29,814 bases of DNA from an uncultured Bacilli bacterium (GCA_934101495.1 CAKORG010000012.1:1-29814), one strand, 5' to 3'; counted from the first letter of the stretch, positions 1 through 7,811 are shown. Numbers and translations are program-made. The notes: a model not told the origin generated them from the sequence alone.

Positions 1-1
1 A

Positions 2-1015
2 TCAACAAGCAATTCATATACTTTTAATAATTTAACTAAAAATACTAGTTATAAAATTGTTATTAAAGTTATGGATAGTAATAATAGGTATTCAAATGTA
101 TTTGTTACTAGTTCTAAAACAAGTAATTCAGTAACATTAGCAAGTTACGTAAAATCATTATATACAGGAACACAAGGGGCAAACGATATATATTATCACA
201 ATTCTAGCTTAGCAAATGGAGCCGGTGACAATAGTTACAGATATGCGGGGGCAAACCCAAATAATTATGTATGTTTTGGTTCAAATGCAAGTACTTGTCC
301 GGAGAATAACCTATATAGAATAATCGGAGTATTTGGTGATAACGTCAAACTAATTAAAGCTACTATTGCAACGAGTAGTTTACTGGGAACAGATGGAGGT
401 TATAGTACTAATAGTGATTATAAGTGGTCTAATCTAAAATCTTGTCCAAGTGATACCTCAGCATATATGAAAAATTCAAATACTATTGGTGCGAGTGCGG
501 AGCCAACCAATAGTGGCTGCAATATATGGAAGTATTCAGAACTTAATACTATAAATTTGAATAAGAATTATTTAAATTATATTGGAAGTACTTGGTCAAA
601 TATGATTGAAAGTGCAACATGGAAAGTAAGCGGAATAACTTCTGATGATTTAACTGTAAAATCAATTTTTGATGAAGAAATAACAAGTGCAACCAAAACA
701 TATGATCCGAGTAACGGAGTAACTAAAATTGGACTTATGTATGCAAGTGATTATGGGTATGCTATAAATCCATCATATTGGACTACTAAAATGAGTGAAT
801 ATTATAAAGTTTATAACAATAATTGGTTATTTATGGGTGCGGGTTGGACCTTAACTCCTATTGGTAAAGAGAGTGTTTTTATATTGAACAATGGTGTTGG
901 TGTTTCGACTAGTGCTTATAGTACTCAATCAGTATATCCCTCATTTTATTTAAATTCTGATGTTCAATATGTCTCTGGTATGGGCACCTATGATAATCCC
1001 TTTAAAATTCAATAA
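2..1015 (+). CDS. C-terminal part of a large secreted or surface protein (5' end outside window)
   Basis: The frame is open from the first bases of the window, and the first ATG (71) lies in the middle of a domain, so the gene starts upstream. The first about 35 residues (NLTKNTSYKIVIKV followed by MDSNNRYSN) look like the end of a fibronectin-III or Ig-like domain. The rest is a Ser/Thr/Asn/Tyr-rich module with landmarks YRIIGVFGDNVKLIKA, NIWKYSELNTINLN, KIGLMYASDYGYA, NNWLFMGAGWTLTP and a closing YPSFYLNSDVQYVSG then NPFKI. I know this module from memory as a recurrent C-terminal part of big surface proteins in uncultured low-GC Firmicutes; it may relate to DUF6273. No membrane anchor or sorting signal follows it. 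A strong terminator overlaps the stop codon. Function is unknown; surface display or adhesion is inference. Confidence 0.85.
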   Translation, partial: STSNSYTFNNLTKNTSYKIVIKVMDSNNRYSNVFVTSSKTSNSVTLASYVKSLYTGTQGANDIYYHNSSLANGAGDNSYRYAGANPNNYVCFGSNASTCPENNLYRIIGVFGDNVKLIKATIATSSLLGTDGGYSTNSDYKWSNLKSCPSDTSAYMKNSNTIGASAEPTNSGCNIWKYSELNTINLNKNYLNYIGSTWSNMIESATWKVSGITSDDLTVKSIFDEEITSATKTYDPSNGVTKIGLMYASDYGYAINPSYWTTKMSEYYKVYNNNWLFMGAGWTLTPIGKESVFILNNGVGVSTSAYSTQSVYPSFYLNSDVQYVSGMGTYDNPFKIQ

Positions 1016-1050
1016 ACAAGAACTCACCTTTGAGTTCTTGTTTTGTTTTT
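1015..1050 (+). terminator. Intrinsic terminator after the surface protein gene
   Basis: A perfect 12-bp stem (AACAAGAACTCA at 1015-1026 and TGAGTTCTTGTT at 1031-1042) with loop CCTT runs straight into a T-rich tail. It overlaps the last base of the stop codon. The following 1051-1208 holds no gene I can support. Confidence 0.9.
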
Positions 1051-1208
1051 CAGTAACTTTACTTAAATATTTGCAAATTTTGTTAGAATACAGTTTCTTT
1101 TATTATAGACAATTTATTATTCTATTTTATTTTAAATATCAGGTAAATTTGCTAGTTTTAAATTGGGGCTAGTTGTTTACTATACTCTATTATAGAGGAG
1201 AATTGTAT

Positions 1209-1540
1209 ATGGAAAATACAGAAAAGAAAAAAGGGTTATAATATTTCTTATACTAGTGGTAGTTTGTTTGTCAGGTTATATAATTTATGATAAGGTATTT
1301 GATAAAGAGAAGGGTGTAGAACCCAAAAATGATGGTAAAGTTTATAGTATTTACTATGATATAGTTAGTAAAAAGTTTTCTCAATCAGAAGTTACTTCAT
1401 TTAAAAACTATAAAGTAGATGATATTATAGAGTACTATGAAGGATCTGCCTGCACATTTGGACAAGATTGTTCTGGTAAGTTTAAAATTAAAACTATAGA
1501 TGGAAAAATAATAGAAGAATCTATTCCATCGGAATACTAG
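1209..1540 (+). pseudogene. Small membrane-anchored extracellular protein, split by a one-base frameshift
   Basis: An AGAGGAG ribosome-binding site at 1194-1200 sits 8 bases before an ATG at 1209, but that frame stops at 1239-1241 after ten codons. The long frame to 1540 has no good start of its own; its first start-like codon is a GTG at 1256 inside a hydrophobic run. Adding one A to the A6 run at 1227-1232 joins them into a protein of about 110 residues. It would begin MENTEKKKRVIIFLILVVV, a typical charged N-terminus plus membrane anchor, followed by about 80 mostly polar residues with one CTFGQDC cysteine pair. I do not recognise the extracellular part. The break could be a real mutation, slippage in the A run, or an assembly error. 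Confidence 0.6.
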
Positions 1541-1552
1541 AAATGATATAAT
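1524..1552 (+). promoter_or_regulatory. Promoter of the SanA/YdcF-like gene
   Basis: An extended -10 (TGA then TATAAT at 1547-1552) is preceded by TTCCAT at 1524-1529 with a 17-bp spacer. It overlaps the 3' end of the upstream gene. The expected transcript start is near 1559, so the hairpins at 1559-1604 lie inside the leader. Confidence 0.55.
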
Positions 1553-1558
1553 AAAGAT

Positions 1559-1604
1559 GAGACGTTTTTATCTCTATTAGTAAAGGCGTTTTAAACGTCT
1601 TTTT
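1559..1604 (+). terminator. Terminator or attenuator in the leader of the SanA/YdcF-like gene
   Basis: The hairpin GGCGTT-TTA-AACGTC (1585-1599, extended by A-T pairs) is followed by a short T run. The same 3' arm AAACGTCT (1593-1600) is also complementary to AGACGTTT at 1560-1567, and GAGA at 1559-1562 can pair with TCTC at 1571-1574. These structures exclude one another. The T run ends only about 15 bases before the ATG at 1617 and lies downstream of the predicted promoter. Confidence 0.5.
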
Positions 1605-1616
1605 ATATGGTGATTT

Positions 1617-2267
1617 ATGAAAAAAATAATAAAAATAATAATTAGTTTGTTTATTATGAGTATAGTTTTAATATTTGGTATTAATTTTTATGTAAAGATT
1701 AGTGTAAACAATAAAATAGTAAACATAGATAAAATTAATGATAAATATGATGCTATATTAGTGCTCGGTGCTGGTCTTAGAAATGGAAAACCAAGTCCTG
1801 TTTTAAAAGATAGACTTGATACTGCTTACGAAGTGTATGAAAGTAGGGCATCAAATAAAATAATTGTAAGTGGAGATCATGGTACTAAAACTTATGATGA
1901 AGTAAATGTAATGAAGGATTATTTAACTAATAAAGGAGTGCCAAGTGAAGATATTTTTATGGATCATGCTGGTTTTTCTACTTATGATAGTATATACCGA
2001 GCTAAAGAAATATTTCAAACTGAAAAGATTATAATTATAACTCAAGAATTTCATTTGTATCGAAGTTTATACATTGCTAGTAAACTTAATTTAGAAGCAA
2101 AAGGAGTATCTGCTACATTGAGACATTATACTGGAGAAACAAATTTTGAATTAAGAGAAATTCTTGCCCGTGACAAAGATTTCTTTAAAACAATAATTAA
2201 GCCAAAGCCAAAGTATTTAGGCGACCCTATTCCTGTTTTTGGTGACGGAAATATTACAAATGATTAA
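1617..2267 (+). CDS. SanA/YdcF-type DUF218 membrane-anchored protein
   Basis: The protein has 216 residues. An N-terminal membrane segment (about residues 5-26) is followed by a DUF218 domain: YDAILVLGAGLRNGKPSP, then LKDRLDTA, KIIVSGDHG, the NVMKDYLTNKGVP block and the IITQEFHLYRSLYIA block. This family includes E. coli SanA, ElyC and YdcF, which are linked to envelope and cell-wall precursor homeostasis; the exact reaction is not established. The topology places the domain outside the membrane. The ATG follows a GGTGAT sequence with unusually short spacing, so translation may be weak or helped by the leader structure at 1559-1604. The gene is monocistronic, followed by a new promoter at 2274. 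Assignment to the family is firm, function open. Confidence 0.88.
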   Translation: MKKIIKIIISLFIMSIVLIFGINFYVKISVNNKIVNIDKINDKYDAILVLGAGLRNGKPSPVLKDRLDTAYEVYESRASNKIIVSGDHGTKTYDEVNVMKDYLTNKGVPSEDIFMDHAGFSTYDSIYRAKEIFQTEKIIIITQEFHLYRSLYIASKLNLEAKGVSATLRHYTGETNFELREILARDKDFFKTIIKPKPKYLGDPIPVFGDGNITND

Positions 2268-2273
2268 AACATC

Positions 2274-2302
2274 TTGAAAAAAATATAATAACAATGTATA
2301 AT
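2274..2302 (+). promoter_or_regulatory. Sigma-A-type promoter
   Basis: TTGAAA (2274-2279), 17-bp spacer, TATAAT (2297-2302) preceded directly by TG. It drives the gene starting at 2333, which has an AAGGGG ribosome-binding site at 2319-2324. Confidence 0.85.
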
Positions 2303-2332
2303 TATCTATATAATAAATAAGGGGCTGATAAA

Positions 2333-3610
2333 ATGAATGGACAAAATCCAGAATTAAATAGTGGCACGAATAATATTCAAAATAATGAGACTTTTGGAGC
2401 TACAACGTTAGGCATGGCTCAAACTATTCCTAACACAGACAAAACAAACGTAAGTCCAACATCAATTCCAAATAATCCACAAAACATACCACCACAAGTC
2501 GAAAGTTTAGATGTCATGCCAAATCGTAGTGAACCAGTTGCAAGACCAATTCCTGGAACAGAAAATATAAATTTGGCAAATAATATAAATAGTTTCACAA
2601 ATTCAAACAAAGCGGAAAATATTGGTGTAATGCCACCTCAAAATGATAAACCTGTGAAAAAGAAAACTATGAATAAGTTGTTATTTATAATTCTAATTAT
2701 AATACTAATCGGTGCAGTTGCTTATGGAGTGTATTATTTTTTAAGCATTAGTAACAATACAGTAAAATTAACAACTAAAACAATAAATATTGGTGTTGGT
2801 GAAACAATTCCTGATGATATTAAAGAATATGCTATAGTAACAAAAGGAAATATAAATATTTGTAGTCTCAACACTAAAAATGTTAACGCATCACAAATAG
2901 GTGAATATGAAGCTGTAATAACATGTGGAAAAAATACTTATAAAGCAAAAGTAATAGTTAGTGATAAAACTGCTCCTGTTGCTAAGTTAAATACAGTTTT
3001 TAAAAAAGTAAATACGATGGTAACCATTGAAGATTTTGTAAAAAGCTGCGATGATCCTTCAAATTGTAAAACTAATTTTGCTGATGAAACAAAAACAAAT
3101 GAATACATGAAAACTCCCGGAGGTCCTTATGAAGTTGCAATCGAGGCTACAGATGACGCAGGCAATAAAAAAGATTATACAGCAACTTTATATGTGACTA
3201 CTGAAGATATATTCATATTTGCTAACTTCTTTAGCCCAGAAGAAAATTTAACTGAATATAAAGCCAAAAAAGTAATTAGTGATACATTTGGAATAAGTCG
3301 AGGATTAACATTTTTAAATGTAGCTCGTCGTAATTACGAATACATATTTGAAAATAGAGCAGACTACGAAAAAGTTATAAAAGATAAAGAAAATACCATA
3401 ACGTTTGATGGTATCACAGGTATAGCAACATACGATGATAATAACTTAACTTTACAAATATCTACAGATTTAAGTTTAAATACATTAAATAACGAAAATA
3501 ATGGCAACTTTTCTCCTAGTTATGCTGATATTTTAAAAACTTATAGAGATACAAAAGGCTACACAGTATCAGTAACAACAAGTTACCAACAAACTGAAAA
3601 TGAAGAGTAA
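2333..3610 (+). CDS. Membrane-anchored protein with Asn/Gln/Pro-rich cytoplasmic tail and extracellular Ig-like domain
   Basis: The protein has 425 residues and no signal peptide at the start. Residues 1-112 are low-complexity and rich in Asn, Pro, Gln and Thr, ending in a Lys cluster (KPVKKKTMNK). One membrane segment follows (about 115-138, LLFIILIIILIGAVAYGVYY), giving a type II topology with the rest outside. After it come two beta-rich parts. The second, starting SDKTAPVAKLN and containing YEVAIEATDDAGNKKDYTATLYV, looks like a DUF5011-type bacterial Ig domain. The C-terminal 140 residues are not recognised. CSLN, CGKN and SCDDPSNC supply possible disulfide cysteines. It has its own promoter and terminator. 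A role in cell-surface structure is inference. Confidence 0.85.
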   Translation: MNGQNPELNSGTNNIQNNETFGATTLGMAQTIPNTDKTNVSPTSIPNNPQNIPPQVESLDVMPNRSEPVARPIPGTENINLANNINSFTNSNKAENIGVMPPQNDKPVKKKTMNKLLFIILIIILIGAVAYGVYYFLSISNNTVKLTTKTINIGVGETIPDDIKEYAIVTKGNINICSLNTKNVNASQIGEYEAVITCGKNTYKAKVIVSDKTAPVAKLNTVFKKVNTMVTIEDFVKSCDDPSNCKTNFADETKTNEYMKTPGGPYEVAIEATDDAGNKKDYTATLYVTTEDIFIFANFFSPEENLTEYKAKKVISDTFGISRGLTFLNVARRNYEYIFENRADYEKVIKDKENTITFDGITGIATYDDNNLTLQISTDLSLNTLNNENNGNFSPSYADILKTYRDTKGYTVSVTTSYQQTENEE

Positions 3611-3622
3611 TCTTCGTTTTTT
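3599..3622 (+). terminator. Intrinsic terminator overlapping the stop codon
   Basis: The stem AATGAAGA/TCTTCGTT with loop GTAA is followed by a T7 run interrupted by C. The stop codon TAA lies in the loop region. Confidence 0.75.
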
Positions 3623-3624
3623 TC

Positions 3625-3653
3625 TTGTATTAACAATTAGTTCATGATAAAAT
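3625..3653 (+). promoter_or_regulatory. Promoter that fixes the start of the next gene
   Basis: TTGTAT (3625-3630), 17-bp spacer, TGA then TAAAAT (3648-3653). The expected transcript start near 3660 is downstream of the in-frame ATG at 3644, so translation must begin at the ATG at 3674, which has GGTGA in front of it. Confidence 0.75.
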
Positions 3654-3673
3654 TAAGTCAAGTGGTGATAGAA

Positions 3674-4438
3674 ATGAAAAAGGGTAAAAAACTAGTATTA
3701 TATTTAATTGTAATTATAACGGTGATAACAATTGCATTCTTTTTTTTGAAAATATTTAAATTTGATAAAAAAGTGATTGTAGAATATCCTGAGGTAACTG
3801 AAAGCGACATTAATGAACTTTACAAACTATTTCCTGAAAGAAATTTAAATGGTGAAAATTCGTTTTACATTGGAAGTTTTTTAACAAATAATAACGTAGG
3901 GTATTCAACAATTTCAATAGTAACTTATAGCTATATTGAAAGAACTAATCCATTTAAGTTTGAATCTATAACTGAAGAAGATACTAATTTAGTTAAGACT
4001 GAACATAAACTGCTTTATAAGATAAATAAAGACTATTTCCTTGAAACTGCAAAGTACATCTTTGGTAAAACCAATTATTATATTATAGATTTTAAAATTG
4101 ACGAAAACAAAAGTGCCACAATAAGAGAAAATTACAATTACTTATATATATATGAAACTAATAATGAAGTGGATGAAAATATTATTTATTACAAAGGTTT
4201 AAATAGTTATACTGTAGAAAATGGCAATGAATCTATTAAAATAATTGAATACTTTTTGAAATGCAACAAGACTACAAAAATATGTTACGATGATGAAAAT
4301 TCTAATCCTGTTGTAAGTAGTATAAAATATAGTGAAAATTTAAATATAAACGAATACAAAGACAAAATAAGAAAATACGAGCATAAATTTTCTTATAAAG
4401 ATGGCCATTATGAATACATAAGTACTAGACAAGTCTAA
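3674..4438 (+). CDS. Single-pass membrane protein with unrecognised extracellular domain
   Basis: The product is 254 residues from the ATG at 3674. An ATG 30 bases upstream is in frame but lies upstream of the predicted transcript start. A short basic N-terminus (MKKGKK) precedes one membrane segment (about residues 7-29), and the rest should be outside the cell. The ectodomain is rich in Tyr, Asn, Glu and Ile, has one CNKTTKIC cysteine pair, and matches no family I know. It is co-transcribed with the gene at 4456, which starts 17 bases downstream. Confidence 0.8.
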   Translation: MKKGKKLVLYLIVIITVITIAFFFLKIFKFDKKVIVEYPEVTESDINELYKLFPERNLNGENSFYIGSFLTNNNVGYSTISIVTYSYIERTNPFKFESITEEDTNLVKTEHKLLYKINKDYFLETAKYIFGKTNYYIIDFKIDENKSATIRENYNYLYIYETNNEVDENIIYYKGLNSYTVENGNESIKIIEYFLKCNKTTKICYDDENSNPVVSSIKYSENLNINEYKDKIRKYEHKFSYKDGHYEYISTRQV

Positions 4439-4455
4439 ATAAAGGATGGAGGATT

Positions 4456-5478
4456 ATGCAAAATATATATTCAATTAGTTATGAAGCTTTTATACTTTTC
4501 TTAAATAAAATTATGAATAGGTATAATAACGATGAAAGAAAAATAAAATATGCCATATTAGATGTTCTAACCAGTAAAGAAAGCGATTATAATGCCGATT
4601 TGCAAGAATTCTTACTGGAAACAGGAGTTAATTTAGAAGTTTGTAAGAGATTATTAATGTTTATTATAGTTAGTAAATCGTACATCATGAATTACTATGA
4701 TTTTGTACACGAAATAAACCTTTCTTATAGTGCATCTGCGCTTCTATATTTAGAAGATTTAAGTAAAGAAGACATAATAGGGATATTTTATAGACCTTCT
4801 GATATAACTGAAGAAATTATAGATGATATTATTGCATACACATCAAGACCATATACTTTTGAATTTAAATCTAAGGAACTGATTTTTAAAGATGATAAAG
4901 TTTCTACTTTATTAAAGTTAAACCCATTTGAATTATTAGATGTGGGGGATTATGTACCAGACGAAAAATTAATTGAGTCAGAGAAATTTATTCAAGATTT
5001 TTTTGACATTTATGATAAGTCAATATCAGAAGCTTCAGAAAATGCTTGTGACCAAGAAGAATATGATAGCATTGATGAATATGAACATGCCATATTTAAT
5101 CAGAATATTCAAGAATTCTTTCAAGATGATAGAACAAAAATATTTTTGTTTTTAAGCTACATTATTTCAAATGTTTATGAGTTTCTAATTATAGAAAAAA
5201 ATAGCGGACAGTATGACTATAGAGAATACTTTGATTTGCTTCCCCATATAGAAGAAAGTGATGTAAAAGAACTTTGTGACGAGTTTTATTACAACAGCGA
5301 TTTTGGTATTAAAATAATGGATTTATTTGTAGAACAAAATAGTACTTTAGTTGAAGGAGATTTATTCGAAAAAAGGGAAGAATTTGAACACTATGGAGAC
5401 ATCAAACTTCTAAGAAAGTTAAATCCATATTATGATGCTGAAGAAATAGTATATCAAAAAATGAAAGAAACTAGTTAG
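4456..5478 (+). CDS. Acidic cytoplasmic protein of unknown function
   Basis: The product has 340 residues, is strongly acidic, and shows neither a signal peptide nor a membrane segment. It looks mainly alpha-helical, with Asp/Glu-rich stretches near residues 190-215 (CDQEEYDSIDEYEHA) and 275-300. Two ribosome-binding sequences precede the ATG (AAAGGA at 4441-4446 and GGAGG at 4448-4452). I do not recognise the family. It is the second gene of a two-gene unit with the membrane protein at 3674, so a link to that protein is possible but unproven. Its stop codon lies inside a bidirectional terminator shared with the convergent sortase gene. Confidence 0.82.
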   Translation: MQNIYSISYEAFILFLNKIMNRYNNDERKIKYAILDVLTSKESDYNADLQEFLLETGVNLEVCKRLLMFIIVSKSYIMNYYDFVHEINLSYSASALLYLEDLSKEDIIGIFYRPSDITEEIIDDIIAYTSRPYTFEFKSKELIFKDDKVSTLLKLNPFELLDVGDYVPDEKLIESEKFIQDFFDIYDKSISEASENACDQEEYDSIDEYEHAIFNQNIQEFFQDDRTKIFLFLSYIISNVYEFLIIEKNSGQYDYREYFDLLPHIEESDVKELCDEFYYNSDFGIKIMDLFVEQNSTLVEGDLFEKREEFEHYGDIKLLRKLNPYYDAEEIVYQKMKETS

Positions 5479-5494
5479 TAGCTAACTAGTTTCT
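5466..5494. terminator. Bidirectional terminator between convergent genes
   Basis: A perfect 12-bp inverted repeat (GAAACTAGTTAG at 5467-5478, CTAACTAGTTTC at 5482-5493) has a 3-base loop. Its arms contain the stop codons of both convergent genes: TAG at 5476-5478 on the plus strand and at 5482-5484 on the minus strand. The minus-strand T tract is the better of the two. Confidence 0.85.
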
Positions 5495-7057
5495 ATTTGT
5501 CTAAGTACAGCATGAACAACATATTTATTATTTTCATCGGCACAAGTAGATAGAGTAATGATTTTATCATTTTCATTTAAATCTACTTTAAAGTCATAAA
5601 TACTACGGCCCTTTATAAGGTTAAACATTTCCATTTTAGATTGATTATCTGGAAAAATTACCTTTAAGTAATCAGTAGTGGTTTCTATTTTATATAAAGA
5701 AAATATTTCATATTCATATGTTTCGTATAAAGTTTTAAATGTTATAATATGATTATCAGGTTTACTATACCAATTATATCTCATCATATTTTGGATATTA
5801 CCAAACATAATACCATTATAATATCTATTATGAGCATAAATAACTAAGTTATCACTTAAATTTACAACATCACTACGATAATCCATAAAAACCCAACCAT
5901 TTTTATCATTATTAAAGTAAATGTTATGGTTTAAGTAATAACTATTATTACTCGTTTGTACAACTGGATAATCTATATTGGTATTGGGGACCTTAAGCCA
6001 ACCAACAGTTTCTGGATTTATATTTTTAAAAACACTTGCAACATCTTTGTTTATTACTTTTTTATCATTATCTTTTAAATCTTTATTCATTTCATTAATA
6101 ATAGTTTCACTATCATCTAAGTTTATTGTTTCTTTAATATTTGTTTTAGCATTTTCATCATTCTTCATTGAGTTATAATTATCATAAAAAACGTATACAA
6201 ACAAAACAGCAATAATTAAAATAATAACGTATCCGCAAGTTTTTAAAATATTATTATTAGTTTGTTTTAATATATTATTTTCTAGATAATCATCACTATA
6301 TTTTAACCTAAAATATATTTTATAACGTTTACTTTTCTTTTTGTTAAACTCTCTTAGATAATCAATAGTTTCTTCATTAGATATATTATCATGAATAACT
6401 ATTTTTACGTTTTTTTTATTATTCTTTCTAAGAATTTCAACAATATATTCCAAATCATTTTTGTTAACATAATTAACATTAATTATTTTCAAATACTTAT
6501 TTATTTTTATGAATGCATCAAAGTCTTCTTCATCTTGCAAAGACATGGGTAAATCAACTTGGATATTCATTTTATAAAACATACTAGAAAAAACACTTAG
6601 ATTGTTTTGTATCATAAAGTTGGATAAATAAAGAATTTCATTTCTAGATTCTACTAAAATGCCGTACTTATCTAAGTATTCAATCATAAAAGGTTGAAGA
6701 TTATAACAACTTATATTTTTAATATTAGTTTTAACGATTAACTCACATATTTTAAAGGTAAGTTGAGTATCTTCTTTTATAACTATATTAATAATATTAG
6801 TATCATTTTTCACAATATTAAGTATAGTAGGTACAAATTCCATTTTATCCACTACCACGACATCAATATTATAATTTTTAGTAAGTTCATTTACAAAAGT
6901 AGATGCTATTTTTATATTATTGTTTAAATAATCAACAGAAAATAATAGTTCGTCAGAACTAATTACATTTGTATTAAGTAAATTTTTATTTTCATTATCT
7001 AACTTTTTCCTTAATATATAAGGTATTATCTTTAATTTTAAACAATAATTTTTTCAT
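5482..7057 (-). CDS. Class B-like sortase with a large cytoplasmic N-terminal region (frameshift near the start)
   Basis: The uninterrupted frame runs from a GTG at 6858 (458 residues) but stays open upstream without any ATG. An ATG at 7057 with AGGA 9 bases before it starts MKKLLFKIKDNTLYIKEK. Removing one base from the T5 run at 7004-7008 joins it to the long frame, giving about 524 residues. In that numbering, residues 1-273 are cytoplasmic with alternating beta and alpha segments that I cannot assign. Residues 274-292 are a membrane segment, and about 345-524 form a sortase B fold: NPETVGWLKVPNTNIDYPVV, DYRSD, catalytic His409 in VIYAHNR and Cys505 in TLSTCAD. The usual catalytic Arg before the last strand is Lys511 (NNKYVVHA). 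Sortases join surface proteins to the cell wall or to each other. The divergent neighbour at 7190 is a candidate substrate. Confidence 0.85.
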
Positions 7058-7078
7058 ATTCTCAAATCCTATTACTTT

Positions 7079-7108
7079 ATTATAATAACACAATTTTACA
7101 TTTTTTAA
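7079..7108 (-). promoter_or_regulatory. Probable promoter of the sortase gene
   Basis: On the minus strand TATAAT lies at 7084-7079, with a weak TTAAAA about 18 bases upstream. It sits in the divergent intergenic region shared with the gene at 7190. Confidence 0.4.
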
Positions 7109-7129
7109 TATAATTTTTAAAAAAATATG

Positions 7130-7156
7130 TTGTTTTTTGTATTTTTATGTTATAAT
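7130..7156 (+). promoter_or_regulatory. Promoter of the secreted anchor-tailed protein
   Basis: An extended -10 (TGT then TATAAT, 7148-7156) has TTGTTT 15 bases upstream (7130-7135). The predicted transcript starts near 7163, so the in-frame ATG at 7127 cannot be the start. The ATG at 7190, preceded by AAGGAGAG (7174-7181), is used instead. Confidence 0.7.
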
Positions 7157-7189
7157 TTAGACATAATAAAGATAAGGAGAGATATAGTG

Positions 7190-7744
7190 ATGAAAAAAAT
7201 TATCAGTTTTATAGCATTAGTAATGGCTATGGTGATTATACCAATAAGTGTTGATGCAGCATCAATTGTTCCAAAATGTGAAAAAAGTTGTCCAACAGAA
7301 GGTGGAAAATGTACATCTACATGTAAAATTACCATTGAAGGTAATACTGCTGAAATCAATCAATTCTCAGCTACTCTTGAAATTGTTGGTAAGGGTGTAA
7401 CAGTAAAATCATTAACAGCTGGTGACGGATGGACAAAAGTTTCACCAAGCGATACTGAGTTGTCTGGTACAACAATTCCTTTAAGTTTTATTGCGACAAA
7501 TAATATAACAGCATCAAACTTTACATTAGCAACAGTTTCGCTAGAAATCGAATCATCAGAAGCCGATTGTAGTTTAAAGCTTTCAAATCCATCAGTAGGT
7601 AGTGAAGTAACAATTGAAATTGAAACAACTACAGAAACTAAAACTGGTGCAGCTCTTCCAATTGCAATTATTGGTTGTGGTGTTATCGGTGCTGGATTAA
7701 TCTATAGCGTAACTAAGAAAAACAAAAAAATATACAAAATATAA
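7190..7744 (+). CDS. Secreted surface protein with C-terminal sorting-like anchor
   Basis: The product is 184 residues from the ATG at 7190. A classical signal peptide (MKKIISFIALVMAMVIIPIS, cleavage probably after VDA) precedes a Cys-containing start of the mature protein (CEKSCPTEGGKCTSTC). A beta-sandwich-like domain follows, with a pattern (FSATLEIVGKGVTVKSL, TVSLEIESSEAD) that recalls cohesin-type modules; I hold this weakly. The tail is TKTGAALPIAIIGCGVIGAG, a short hydrophobic continuation and KKNKKIYKI. This has the layout of a cell-wall sorting signal (motif, membrane span, basic tail), although the motif is ETKTG rather than LPxTG or NPxTx. The divergent sortase starts about 130 bases away. 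A sortase-substrate pair is a reasonable inference. Confidence 0.85.
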   Translation: MKKIISFIALVMAMVIIPISVDAASIVPKCEKSCPTEGGKCTSTCKITIEGNTAEINQFSATLEIVGKGVTVKSLTAGDGWTKVSPSDTELSGTTIPLSFIATNNITASNFTLATVSLEIESSEADCSLKLSNPSVGSEVTIEIETTTETKTGAALPIAIIGCGVIGAGLIYSVTKKNKKIYKI

Positions 7745-7753
7745 GAAATTTTT

Positions 7754-7782
7754 AACAATCTTGTTTGCAAGATTGTTTTTTT
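7754..7782 (+). terminator. Intrinsic terminator
   Basis: A 10-bp stem (AACAATCTTG/CAAGATTGTT) with loop TTTG is followed by a T7 run. The -35 of the lysS promoter lies in the loop and 3' arm. Confidence 0.9.
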
Positions 7783-7792
7783 ATGTTAAAAT
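7765..7792 (+). promoter_or_regulatory. Promoter of lysS overlapping the upstream terminator
   Basis: TTGCAA (7765-7770), 16-bp spacer, TGT then TAAAAT (7787-7792). The leader to the ATG at 7812 is very short, with AGGTGA at 7799-7804. There is no room for a T-box. Confidence 0.6.
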
Positions 7793-7811
7793 AACACCAG
7801 GTGAAGAAATA

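Noticed and set aside
960..1172. 70-residue reading frame
   Set aside because: It overlaps the surface protein end, runs through the terminator, has no ribosome-binding site and no plausible protein character.
1209..1241. Programmed -1 ribosomal frameshift at the A run
   Set aside because: The phase gives AAG AAA AAA GGG, not the efficient A-AAA-AAG heptamer, and no stimulatory structure is evident; an indel or transcriptional slippage is simpler.
7782..7811. T-box leader for lysS
   Set aside because: The leader is about 20 bases long, far too short, and class II lysS rarely has one.
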